Shown piece by piece: positions 10,247 to 22,945 of a DNA stretch of 64,000 nucleotides; position 1 is the stretch's first letter, and every line of letters begins with the position of its first letter. The DNA is from Babylonia areolata. Taxonomy: Eukaryota > Mollusca > Gastropoda > Neogastropoda > Buccinidae. The DNA lies in the NCBI RefSeq assembly GCF_041734735.1, contig NC_134901.1:28152357-28216356 (forward strand). The letters are read 5' to 3'. Under the pieces are notes generated by a model. The model saw only the letters and a list, made by a program, of their open reading frames with translations, made no database searches and was not told the origin of the DNA. Made by a program: the position numbers and the translations under genes.

Positions 10247-12697
10247 TCACACATAAATGTCCTCCTCCCCCTCCTCCCCCTGTCCTTCCAGACGCAGGGA
10301 CAGGAAGGGGGCGGACCCCCCGGCGCCAGGAGGCGAGGTCATCACCACAAAGCCATCCACAGTGGCGGCAATGTCAGGCCTGGCCGGTAAGCGGGGAGAG
10401 GTGGGGGCGCTGTGACCCTCTCCCCCGGTGCTGCCCCCTGGGGGAGTGGCAGCCATGCCCTCAGTGTGCTGCCCATATCTGGGCACTGACTGGACCCCCC
10501 CTGTCCTGGGGAAGTGAGCCGAGCTGCTGGGTGAGTGACCAGAGTGTGGTGGGTGGTTGGGAGCTGTGTCCCGAGGGTGAAGTGACCGAGCAGACAGCTG
10601 GCTGTGGTTTGAGGGATACGGTATGTGGGCAGGGGGGTTGGGCTGGGACGGGCTGGCAGGACCATGAACAGACGTTGGCCGGGTAGGTCCATTCCAATCT
10701 CTGGGCCTGTAGGGAGGGGGGTCGGCACGGCGGTAGGAAGGATGCGAGTTCTGGATGCGTGAAGAATCCTGAGGAGGACTCACACCCGCCACGTACCTCC
10801 CTCTGTTGCCATGACCACTGAGGTCAGGTTTCGGCAAGTCCTGTACTCCAGCGATGTAGGCCCTTGATGCTCTGTCTGGCTTTGGGGGTGCCAGTGGACG
10901 GTCAGTGTGTTGTCTGTGGTCCCTGCACTGACCACCAGCCATGGCCTGTGTGCTGCTTCTTCTGTCAGTGGGACGTCCTCTGTCACCCTGCTGCCTTCCA
11001 TCACTGCTGTCAGCTCTTCTTTCCCCCCCAGCTGTGGGCAAGTTCACATTGTCGGCACTTTGAGCTGTGGTCCTTCTGTGTGACTGGGGCCTGTGTTCAT
11101 CGGAAACAGGCCCATGTCTGTCAATGCCTGCAGTATACCAGTCACCTGACTGGTGATACCTTTCACCTGATGGCTGATACCTGTCAGGACTTGGTGGCTG
11201 GTCATGATGCCTGTGACCTCCCCCTGTGGAAAGCCTCTTCCTCGGTTCTGGCTTGGGTCTTCCCCCTGCCTGGTGAAGACGCCGGGGCTTGGGCTGGGGC
11301 TTGGGTCTGTTGTTGGTGGTTGTGGGGGGGGCACCTTCACCTCCCTCCTCCCCACCTCTCTGTCCCGGCTCCATCCTCACAGGGTCTCCATGCCTGGGGT
11401 CTGGCTGCCCACCAGAGGACCGCTCATCCGATCTGGACCGGTTTCTTTCCACAAAGTCCTCTGATCTTGCTCTTCTGCCTTGTCCACTGCCTGGTAAGAC
11501 AGCATCTCTTCCTTCAGGGTCAGGTCTTCTGGTCAACATGTCTTCTGGTGCTGGCAGTGTTTGGCTATGATGATGGTGACGATGGTGATGAAGACGCCTG
11601 TTCAGTTCAGACAGCGAGTGCTCCACCGTTCTATGGTGCCCGTCACCTGGACAGTCCAGCAAGTTCTGCATGGAATGGCTCCAGTGCCGGGACGGCCTGG
11701 CGTCACGCTGGTGGTCACTCCTGCTGCTGTCCACACCCTGCCGATCCAAATCATTCATGGATCTGCTGAGATGCTTCATCATGTGGGATGGAGCCTTCAG
11801 CTTCTGGATGTGGGGAGGCACCCTCCTGCCAGGGCCTGGTCTCCCTCGTGTCTGGCGCGGAGAGGGCGAGGTGTCCGGCGGGTGGGTCAGCAGTTCACCT
11901 TCTGTTGCCGGGAACCCAGGCTGTGCCGGTGGGTCCTGAGAAGGGCTGGCAGTGGGTGCTGAGCACGCGGCACGTGGACCTGCCCCCACACCCCCTCCTC
12001 CCTCCTCTTCCAGGCGTCCAGCTTGTCCCTCATGGCTGGAGGAAGAAGCCGTGAACACAGACGGCGCAGTGACCACGGGCGATGTTTCCACTCGGCACAC
12101 AGAAGATGGATGCCCCTGGCTGTGCGGCACAGGAGCTGCTGCGCTGGATGATGCTGCACACTCGGTGATGATGTCGGACACAAGTTCGTTCTTGTCATGA
12201 CCTCCTCCGCTGGCCTTGCCCTGACCTTTGACCCCTTTGTGGTGGCCCAGGTCGCAAGATGAACAGTCGGGCAGCACGATGCGTTGGTCTTCTGGCTTGG
12301 CCACACTGCCGCCAGCATGCGGCTGTCCACCCTCTGTCTGCCTGTTGTCCGTTCTCTCTCTCTGCCTGTCTCCATCCCCTCTCCCTCTCCTCTGCCAGTC
12401 CACAGCGCCCTCTCTTCCCCAGTCACCCTCATTGGAGGAATCCGATGAGGAGATGGTGGTGGCCAGGGGTTGGTGCTCATCAGCCCTGGATCTCTGCATG
12501 TCGTCAGTGGAATAGGACGAGGACTGGGTCAGCAGAGGGCGTCTGCCTGTCTCTGCCGCGCTGGAGTCACTGGACTCATCCTGACGCTGTCCAGGGGGGC
12601 ACTCTAACGGGGGGTCCTGTGTGGCGGGTCTGACCGCTTCGTCATAGCTGGGGGGCTGAATCAGGTCAGTGGACAGGTGAGTCGAGTCAGAATACCC
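10247..12697 (-). CDS. Coding exon 13: long disordered cytoplasmic tail
   Basis: The acceptor CTTTGTTGCAG is followed in phase 0 by [20 protein letters not shown], and the exon runs to a TGA at 10,247-10,249. It encodes residues 604-1,419. A PPxY motif lies at 618-621. The rest is low-complexity, rich in Pro, Ser, Arg, Asp, Gly and His, with a histidine run (HHHRHHHHH) near residue 975 and many PxxP stretches. The exon is much richer in GC than its surroundings. No folded domain is visible. The tail probably scaffolds WW- or SH3-domain partners (inferred). Confidence 0.88.
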   Translation of the reverse strand, partial: GYSDSTHLSTDLIQPPSYDEAVRPATQDPPLECPPGQRQDESSDSSAAETGRRPLLTQSSSYSTDDMQRSRADEHQPLATTISSSDSSNEGDWGREGAVDWQRRGRGDGDRQRERTDNRQTEGGQPHAGGSVAKPEDQRIVLPDCSSCDLGHHKGVKGQGKASGGGHDKNELVSDIITECAASSSAAAPVPHSQGHPSSVCRVETSPVVTAPSVFTASSSSHEGQAGRLEEEGGGGVGAGPRAACSAPTASPSQDPPAQPGFPATEGELLTHPPDTSPSPRQTRGRPGPGRRVPPHIQKLKAPSHMMKHLSRSMNDLDRQGVDSSRSDHQRDARPSRHWSHSMQNLLDCPGDGHHRTVEHSLSELNRRLHHHRHHHHSQTLPAPEDMLTRRPDPEGRDAVLPGSGQGRRARSEDFVERNRSRSDERSSGGQPDPRHGDPVRMEPGQRGGEEGGEGAPPTTTNNRPKPQPKPRRLHQAGGRPKPEPRKRLSTGGGHRHHDQPPSPDRYQPSGERYHQSGDWYTAGIDRHGPVSDEHRPQSHRRTTAQSADNVNLPTAGGERRADSSDGRQQGDRGRPTDRRSSTQAMAGGQCRDHRQHTDRPLAPPKPDRASRAYIAGVQDLPKPDLSGHGNRGRYVAGVSPPQDSSRIQNSHPSYRRADPPPYRPRDWNGPTRPTSVHGPASPSQPNPPAHIPYPSNHSQLSARSLHPRDTAPNHPPHSGHSPSSSAHFPRTGGVQSVPRYGQHTEGMAATPPGGSTGGEGHSAPTSPRLPARPDIAATVDGFVVMTSPPGAGGSAPFLSLRLEGQGEEGEEDIYV

Positions 12698-14236
12698 CTG
12701 CAACAAAGGAAACCAGTGCCAGGATATAAACCTTGTGCACCATCCCACATCAGAGGATCCTAAGAATAGAAAAAAAAACAGGTGTGAGGGAAATAGTTTT
12801 ATTTAGCAAATTTGTAAATATTTTCCTTCACATAATTTTTTTCTAAGATTGAGAATATACAATAGAAAACAACACAACACAGTACAAAACAATGCAAAAT
12901 GCTACAGTGCAATGCCATATAATGCAATGCAATGCAATGCTTGCCCATAGCTGTCCCATTTCTTTGCTTCCTCCAAAACCAAACACAAACAAAAAAGGCG
13001 AAGCCTTTACAACTCATGTCTCTTTCCCACTGAAACACGGTTGTAACATACACTCCCCTTGTTCACACACGTGAGCCACTAAAAATCAAACTGGTTACAT
13101 GCACACCCCCATTCCTCACCTCCTTCCATAAAGAACAATACATTCATCAGTGACACACTAATGACTCATGTAATGTTTGTAAGATGGAAAAGTGGAAAAG
13201 ATGTTCTGCAAATGTTTGATGATGCTGTGGATTCACACACACTTGAAGACATGAGCGAAGACAGATTAAAACTTCTTAACTTTACTTGGAAACCACCGTT
13301 GGATCAAGCCCCATGCAAGGGACATTATTCTTAATGATAATAAATTAGGTAGTATCAGTAGTAGTTACTTTTCTTGGACTAATACTTTAGATACATTACA
13401 ACTCATTCAGACACACTTTCATGCCAGTCAACAGATTCAACACATCAGCTGTTGCTGTTCTTTAACTCCATGCCTGCTGAACCTAGATGAAATGAGATCG
13501 GTGTGGCAGTAGTTTCAAGGCAGTCACTCCTCTTCTGGGTACATAAAGCAATGCACTCCCAAGAGGAAGGAGCCTAAACTCATTGAGGCCTGTGCCCGAC
13601 CAATACCCCGGCCTCAAACTTTGTTTCATGAAAATCGTGTACACGTTCCAACATAATGCACAAACCCCAAACAAAGGGAACTAACTTCTACAGTATGTCC
13701 AGCTGTGTCCCTACTTGTCAATTTGAAGGGGAAAAAATGGTTAAGTATATTTTCTTCATTTTTCTGCATCAGTATGGCAGGGGAACCTACTGAGGCTGTA
13801 AACTCCTTAGGGTGGAATGGGTTAAACTGATCATGGTGACAGACATCCTGACCTGTAAGCTCTGTTTCATCTCAGTGAGGGAACAGACTTCACTGACATC
13901 CTGACCTGTAAGCTCTGTTTCATCTCAGTGAGGGAACAGACTTCACTGACATCCTGACCTGTAAGCTCTGTGTCATCTCAGTGAGGTGACAGCCCTTCAC
14001 TGATGAGCGCACTGGTCAGCAGCTTTCAGGGGTTTAAAGAGGGAGTGGTAGGTAGGGACACAGTTCAGTTCAGTTCAGTTACACAAGGAGGTGTCACTGC
14101 GTTTAGACAAATCCATAATATATGCTACACTAAATCTGCTAAATAGACGCCTCACCAGCAGCGTAACCCAATGCACAGTCAGGCCTTGAGGGAAAATGCA
14201 ATAAAATGAAATAAAATATTATAAACAAATAACATG

Positions 14237-14277
<41 letters not shown>

Positions 14278-17200
14278 TCACATTCAACCATATGCATATG
14301 AATCAATGACCATACTGCAAAATGAAGACATCTTGCAGTTAAGTCTCATCAAACTTTCAAAGATTTTTACAGTGCATAAAAAAACAGTCATGAAATCGTT
14401 AATCATGGTCCTGCCAACCGCACAGGCCCACACCAGAATGCAAAACAGAGACAATTTATGTTCCTCACAAAAAAAGTTTTATCACTAGCAGTCCACTGCA
14501 AGCTCAGACTGAGGTGTTAAGATGAAAATGAATACTTTTGTGGCAAACTGGAGCAAATGCACTAGAATACTGAAATGCTAAAGCATGCTATTTCAAGTAC
14601 TAGACATGAACAAACAAACAAAAACAAAAAAACAGAAAAAAAGCAGAATCCAAGTTAGTTTTGTAAAACATATAATATTAAGTCAGTACAGTACTGCAGT
14701 GATTCAAGCAGAATAAAAGAAAGCCATACAGTTTTGCTCTCAATGCAGCCATTTCAAGTAGAATAAGAGAAGGACATAAATTTCTTGCACCGTCTATAAA
14801 CACAGCATGCATTTAATCCCTAATCTTTAGGGATATGAAATCACATTCATCCAGGAAAATGTTCAAGCCATGTTCTGACGGTAGTTCTATCAGTCTGTCT
14901 CTCTCTCTCTGTCTGTCTCTCTCTCTCTTTTTTCAATGGAGAATAACAGCTGGTTATGTCTTATTGTGGCCACTGACAAAGGCAAAGTACTATACAGATA
15001 TCTATCATTCTCAGATGTCACTTTGAGGACATCGGATTACGACAGTTACGTTATCACTGAATGAACTCTCCCTCATCTGATATACATCCACACGGATTAT
15101 GACAGTTACGTTATCACTGAATGAACTCTCCCTCATCTGATATACATCCACACGGATTATGACAGTTACGTTATCACTGAATCAACTCTCCCTCATCTGA
15201 TATACATCCACACGGATTATAACAGTTATGTTATCACTGAATCAACTCTCCCTCATCTGATATACATACACACGGATTATGACAGTTACGTTATCACTGA
15301 ATCAACTCTCCCTCATCTGATATACATCCACACGGATTATAACAGTTACGTTATCACTGAATCAACTCTCCCTCATCTGATATACATACACACGGATTAT
15401 GACAGTTACATTATCACTGAATCAACTCTCCCTCATCTGATATACATACACACGGATTATGACAGTTACGTTATCACTGAATCAACTCTCCCTCATCTGA
15501 ACACGGATTATGACAGTTACATTATCACTGAATCAACTCTCCCTCATCTGATATACATACACACGGATTATGACAGTTACGTTATCACTGAATCAACTCT
15601 CCCTCATCTGATATACACACACACCCAATGACCAAGTGAGGAAAGCTTTGTCTGCTTCCTCCATAAAATAATCAGCATGGATCGGCTTCTCGCCAACTCA
15701 TTCTACTGCAGGTACAAGTAACTCATACCATGATTACTTCCCCTGTGGACCAGGTATGTGTATTCTTGTACCCACACACTGTTCTAATTTTGTTCATTCT
15801 TGCTTGGTACAGCTGGCATTCTAAACTGAACCGTTTACGGATTCCTGAAGCATGAAAACGAAGCTCTGTCTGACCGATTAAATCAACAATTCTCCATTGA
15901 TTTTTGCCGTTTTAGTGAACCACACTGTTTTTTCTGCAGTGGTCTAATGTGGTGCTGGTCCAGGGAGTTGCAGCAGGCATGTAGCTGTGGGGCAGAATGA
16001 GTTGTGCTTGTTTGTTCTTCAGCACCCAGGCTAGGCCTTAGTCCAAATTCTGAGATGTGAAGACTAAATTAAGAGCAACTGGCATCAATAACGCTGCTGA
16101 TGCCTCACTGCAGAGACTTGTCACAAATCTGGCATGTTCAACCAATTGTGAAATATATTACTCAAAGATCAAGTTTCAAATCGAAGCCGAACAATTTCAT
16201 TGGCCAACCGTCACATGCACTGTGGCTTCAGTTGCTCTGAATCCATCTCCCAAGTCAACCAACTTCTACATTCTCCATGCCACCTAATGTCTGCTCCACA
16301 CACACTTCCTGGACAAGTGGATACAGCTGCTGGTTTGAAATCTCTCTTTACTCTGTGGTCATCTATAAACAACTCCATGCAGATGAGTTTACTGATGCAA
16401 AACGTGGACAAAATACATGCTTCCATGACGGATGTATTGAGAAGGTTTGCGTAACGCATTGACCTTGCATGCCAGATGTGGGAGGGCTTGGCAAGTCATT
16501 TATTTCACAATATTCACACAACAGCATGCGTTCTCACTTACCCATCTTACCAGTAAAGGACAGTGCAATTCTCCCAGATGTGATTAATCATGGGCATTCT
16601 TGCAGGCTGCCAGGTTTTGTTCTCAGCCAGACATGGCCATACTCTGTGTTTTATTGTTGGTCAGAAAATCAGTGTCAATAGTATGTCAGTGCGTTTTATC
16701 ATTGGTCAGAATATAAACTGCATCAGTCTCTATAGTATGCCATTGTGGAAGTTGCTGATATTGGGCAAAACATGTATGTAAGAAGAGGAAAAAAAAAAAA
16801 TTTAACACCTGCCCAATGAAATTCAAGAGCAAGGCACAATGTTCTTGTCCATGGAGCAAAGTAAATTTCCAGAACATGTCCAAGTCATCATCACAAATAA
16901 CTTGGGAATTCTTCTTAATAAAAGTGCTTGTGTTCAGTGTGCACATATTCAGACCACACAGATTTCCAGCCGTTTGTCTCCAATGTTGCACCAATGACCA
17001 AGACAATGGATGGTGAATCCTAACAGTCCTGTCTGGTGATTGAAAACAAAATTCTGCAGTACAGACTGCAGCTGCAAGCATGTATCAGTTAAGTAAAACA
17101 GTAAAAGGTTAAAGGTCCCACTGCTTTTCATGGCCATCGAGGCAGCGAATTCATAATCACTATGTCTAAGGCAGTGAATTCATATTCACTTTGTCTAAGG

Positions 17201-17828
17201 CAGCGAATTCATATTCACTATGTCTAAGGCTGAGCATTTGGCCCAATCCTCTCCTTCCATCCTTTTAACCTTCCCCAACCAAAGTCAGGTACCCATTCAC
17301 ACCTGGGTGGGGTGAAGAAAACTGGGGTAAAGGGCCCTTTCAAAGGACACAACGCAATGCCTAAAAATGTCATGGAACCTTCGTCACTAGTGACACACTG
17401 GACCAAAAATTCATCGCCTAAACGAATCTGCCACAGAACCTCCAGGTATCAGTGCTGACTATCAGCTGCTTTGTCTTCTTTATTCTCAGGTCTCACATGT
17501 CCACACTACTTTCCTCTTTCATATATATTTGTTATCAGGATTTCTAGCAAAACAAGTCTCACACACACACACACACACACACACAACAGTAGGCTCTTCA
17601 TGTCTTAAAACTTGCATTCTTAAAAAGCAGCAAATTTCCACTGTAAAACAGCTTCTTCAGGCATTGCGGAAATTTGCTGCTTTTTTAAGAATACAAGTAT
17701 TAAAACATGAACAGCCTACTGTTGTTTATATTTTTATATTTTACCGGTCTTGGTATTTACCTCAGTGCTTTCTGCAAGGAGCGGTGCCCAGGACACGAAA
17801 TGAGTGTGAACTATCTGTGTGTATGTGT

Positions 17829-17880
<52 letters not shown>

Positions 17881-20800
17881 CATGTATTCAACTGGGCACA
17901 ACAGGCCTGTGGATGACAGCTCTTTCTCTCAACATCCAATGGGGTGGTTTAGAATGGTTTACTTCAGGTAAAGTGTTTCACTGACCAGGTTCAGGTATCC
18001 AATGGGGGTGGTTTACATTAACTACAATGGTTTACTTCAGGAAAAGTGTGTCACTGACCAGGTTGAGGTATCTAAAAGGGGTGGTTTACATTAATTACAA
18101 CGGTTTACTTCAGGTAAAGTGTGTCACTGACCATGAGGTATCCAGTGGGGGTAGTTTACAATGGTTTACTTCAGGTAAAGTGTGTCACTGACCAGGTTAA
18201 GGTATCCAATGGGAGTGGCAGTGAGCACGTCCTCATAGCTGGGTGGGAGGTCGTGAAGGACCTCACTGGGCCCAACAGAGTCCATTCGCCACTCCCCCCG
18301 TCTCCTGCCATGGCCTGAAACACATACACACCAACACGCACATGTCATTAGGAATGTATGTGTGTACACCCCCCCAAACTCATGAGTAGAAATATGTTGA
18401 AATACATGTGTGTGCATGCGCAACACACAAATATACTCACACGCATACCCAAATGACAGGCTGAACTGGTGTTGAAAAAGCATTTCCAGGGAAAACGGAT
18501 TTATTTAAGTTCAAACACACACAACAGATATATAAGTCTCATGAACATAATGCAAAAATCAGTTAAAATCCACTCCAGAAATAACTTAATAATCAAAAAG
18601 GAAAAACTTTCTTCCCAATGAAAAAAATAATAACCGAGAGACTCACCTCTCATTCAAAAATGTGATGTGTCATACGTTTATTGCCAATCTGCAAAAACTG
18701 ATGCTGTACACTTACTCCCCTTACTGATATTAATCACAGACAAATTTTGTGAATGGAAAAAAAGAGAAAAGAATAAACTCTCAAGTACTGCTGTTGTATG
18801 TCTTCTCCCCTGATTGATATATAATGAAGGTACACTGTAGTAGAAAAAAAAGTGCAAACAGATGAATGATAAATAAATGAATATAATGATAAATAAATAA
18901 ATAGATAAATAAAATAATAAATATACAAATAAACATCATCAAAAAATCATTCAACAAATGAAATACATAAATAAATATATGCGTGAATAAATAAATAAAA
19001 ACATAAATACACACATAAATAAATGAATAAATAAATATAAACATAAATACACACATAAACCAATCAATCAATACAGAAAACAAAACAAAGCAAAACAACA
19101 AAAAACACACACAAAAAACAAAAAACAAAGTTCACACAGCAGACTCACGTCGCTGCTCATGGGGACTGACGGAGCCGCTGACCGAGCTGATTACCCGCCC
19201 CTGGCGGCGCTGGGCCTGGCGGGCCTGGCAAGACAGGCGGCGACAGCGGCGGATGAAGATGGCCAGCAGACAGATGACCAGGAGGATGAACACGCCCACC
19301 ACGATGGGGATGATGATGACGGGGCTGAACAAAGTCAGGCCGCCAGAACTGCTGTTGTTGTCGGCCGAGCCCCCGCTCACTGCCCGCCAATCAATGGTGT
19401 TTGTGAACAGAATGGAGATTTCGGTTACTGGTGTTTATGTGTTAGTTTTTTGGGTGATAATGATTATATAATAATATTAACACATTCCAGACTAAGGAGC
19501 GGTTCCAGACAACAGAACACTGTTGCAGTTTCGACAATTAAAATTTTTTTCCACATTTTCCTTATGGGGTAGCATAACCATCGCAGCTACACCAGGCACT
19601 GCAAACACATCAAGGGTCGAATGGAAAGTTTCTTCTTGAGATTCTGTAACAACAAATTCGCTGGCGAGCCACTGACTTCAGCACCCCACATGACAAGCTA
19701 ATCTGCATACGTATCGAAAATGGCGTAGCAGGCGATACAAGTGGACATTTTTGGAGCAAATCAGATCACGACAGTGGCTTTTTACTGCTGCTGAAGTGAT
19801 TGAAATGCTTCAAACTGAAGGTTCTGACACTGACGAGGATGATGAAGATGTTGAATAAAGTATCTGCAGTGAAGAAAGCTACCAGGAAGAAGGTACTGAC
19901 AGTGACTCAGCTTCTGAGGGCTATGAAGAGAGGGAGGGGGTGGGCGTACACACAACATGAGGAGAGGGGTCAGTGGGTCAAGTACAGCAAATTTCATTCA
20001 GTTACTTTATGTTTTGTATTTTTTGTGATTTTTTCCTAACTCTAAGCAAAAGCAAGGGAGAAAACTACTTGTCCCGCGTGAGTTAATAATAATAAGAAGA
20101 AGAAAATGGAGAAGAAGAAGAATGATGATAATAATGAACGCCATTTGTATAGCACATGTCTCCAAGTAAAGTTAGACACAATGTGCTGGCAATCACGACC
20201 CCCAATTCACATGCAGCTATGTCCAAAAATGACAAACAAAACTCAACCATACACACCCACATCCATCAGAAGAAAATAGCTCAAATTTACAATGCTGAAA
20301 GAATTTTTAAAAAACACAAAAACGCCAAGCAGAACAGATGATTTTTTAGCTGGGATGAACAGAGGGAGTGTTGGTTGGCGCTAAAGACCAACAGGCAGGG
20401 AATTCCAGACAGTGGGAGCACAAAACCTAAATCTGTGGTGACTAAATCAAATTATGGTGCTTAGAGCCTCACCGACCACAAAGGCCATCTCAAGGCTATC
20501 GCCACGTTAACATCTACTTTAAGTCAAGTGTGTAAAAGTACAATAAAAACTAATCACTGCTTAAATCTTTTCAATCAAGAAGTTTTGAAAAATCTTCCAG
20601 TGTATATAAAATTCAAATCTGATAAGAAAAAAAATGTGAACTTCTTTCAAAAAGTCCATTAGCGTCCACAGATTAACTCTGTAGTAATTGAAATAATTCT
20701 GTAGCAGTCACCATTTTTTCATCTGAAAGAATGTAAATTCACCTGGGTGCTTTTAACTCATCCTATACTGCCCGATGACTTCCTTCGTTATACTCTGTAC

Positions 20801-21444
20801 TGGCCGTTTGTTTACAGCTATAACTAAGAAAAATATCTAAAAAAAGAATGCAATTACATATAGCAGTGAAGTTTTATGATAATATAATCAACAGAATGGA
20901 CTAACATTTCACAAAGTTTCAAAGCACTCACTTAATCATTTTCTGATTTATATTTTGAAAAAAATCCTGTGTTTTTCACAACTGACATAAATGGGGTGAG
21001 TTTTTCTCTCATAACAGGAATTCTACAAATGTAATATTTAGTAACCATAGACACTTCCTAATTGCAGCAATGGAATGGGCAAATGTGTACACACAGTGGA
21101 TGTCCACTATAGAATCAGTTTGCATTCGACTTTGAGCCACAGTAAGTTGATGGAGACGCCATCTTGTCGAGCGAGCGAGCAAGAAGGGTGACTGTATTCT
21201 CACATGTGTTGTACTCAAACAAAGGCATTTTCAGCCACAATAAAAGTACTGGCACACTTTTTGATGACTGTAGAACAGAGCTGAGCTGTTTACTTTCACA
21301 CAAAACCGTTAACCTATGAACTATGAATTTTTAAACTCACGGTACTCTATAGAATACCACAGTAACAAAGCGTGCACATGAGGTATGCTACAGCGTACCT
21401 TAGTATAAACAGAGTTAAGACTCCTCCTTCTGAGTGGGGAAACT

Positions 21445-21490
<46 letters not shown>

Positions 21491-21966
21491 GGCCATTGCT
21501 CTATACTTTATTGCCAAACTGGACTTGGGGGTCAACAAAGCACGTACAAATGCATTCATCAGTTCTGTACACAGTTTATAAATAATTGCTTGAAATTTCC
21601 TTTTGCACACAGACAAATTTCCTGATGGAGACAAGCATGAAAGACTTTATTACTAATGTTCCATACATATATCTTTGGTGACTGAAATATTCCATCCCAT
21701 GTATCTCTTATTCTTATTCTTTTCATTCGTTAGATGGACACCCCACTATGTGCCTATTTATAAGTACTGTCTTTTGTCCCTCTGAATTTAAAGTTTTAGC
21801 ACAAGTGAGAAAAACTGGTGCTGAAACATTTTGCTTTTTGTCTCTGCACATGATTCAGTACAAAATGAATCACAAATCTTGTTATCATCAATATCATTGG
21901 TATTGTTATTGTTGCTGTAACACAAACTGGTTAATATTATAGATATAGATATATATATAGATAGAT

Positions 21967-22008
<42 letters not shown>

Positions 22009-22914
22009 TAAATAATGGTCAAAAGTGGAGTGATGGCCTACAGGTAACGCGTCCCCCCAGGAAGCGAGAGAATCTGAGTGCTCTGGTCTGAATCACGGCT
22101 CAGCCGCCGATGTTTTCTCCCCTTCCACTAGACCTTGAGTGGTGGTCTGGACGCTAGTCATTCGGATGAGACGATAAACCGTGGTCCCGTGTGCAATCTG
22201 CATTTAGCTCATGTAATGTTCCTGGCAAAATTCTGTACAAAAATCCACTTTGACAGGAAAACCAAATAAAACTGCACACAAAAAAATGGGTGGCGTTAAA
22301 ATGTAGCGACACTCTCTCCCTGGGGAGAGCAGCCTGAATTTCACACAGAGAAATCTGTTGTGATAAAAAGAAATACAAATACAAATACAAAATTTCTCTT
22401 TGGTCCTGCCTTTACCTCCACACTGTCACTTCCAGTAAGCACAATCCATGAAGACAGACCTAAGGTTTGAAATGTTGGACACTTCTTATCAATGAGTAGT
22501 CTTTCTCCATTTGTAATCCTTTCCATATCATTATTCATACAAAAGTTTCATACCACAGTTTCTATAGCCTTCATCGGAGCCATCACCACAATTGTCGATG
22601 CCGTCACACTCAACTTGGGACGGAACACAGCGACCGTTAGTGCACCAGAACAGGTTTCTGCATTGATCTGTAACATACAGCACTTGCTGAAGTTAGCGGA
22701 GTTTTTGGGGGTCGAGGGGGGCAGGGAGTGGGGGAAGGGGGGGTTGTGAGGGCGGCAAGGGGGGGGGGGGGGGTGCGTGTGTGTGATGTGTGTGCATGTA
22801 TGTTGTGTGTGCATGAGAGGGCAGTGTTGTGTGAGTGTGTTGTGTGTGTTGTGTGTGAGTGCGTGGTATGTGTGGTGTGGTAGGTGAGTGTGTGTGTATG
22901 TGTGCGAGTGTGTA

Positions 22915-22945
<31 letters not shown>

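Noticed and set aside
10864-11769. 301-codon plus-strand frame
   Set aside because: It is antisense to the GC-rich last coding exon, has no recognisable domain, and the minus-strand frame is far longer and joined in phase to upstream exons.
15033-15628. Regularly spaced 60-bp repeats considered as a CRISPR-like array
   Set aside because: The units are contiguous without unique spacers, and the genome is plainly eukaryotic. It is a satellite.
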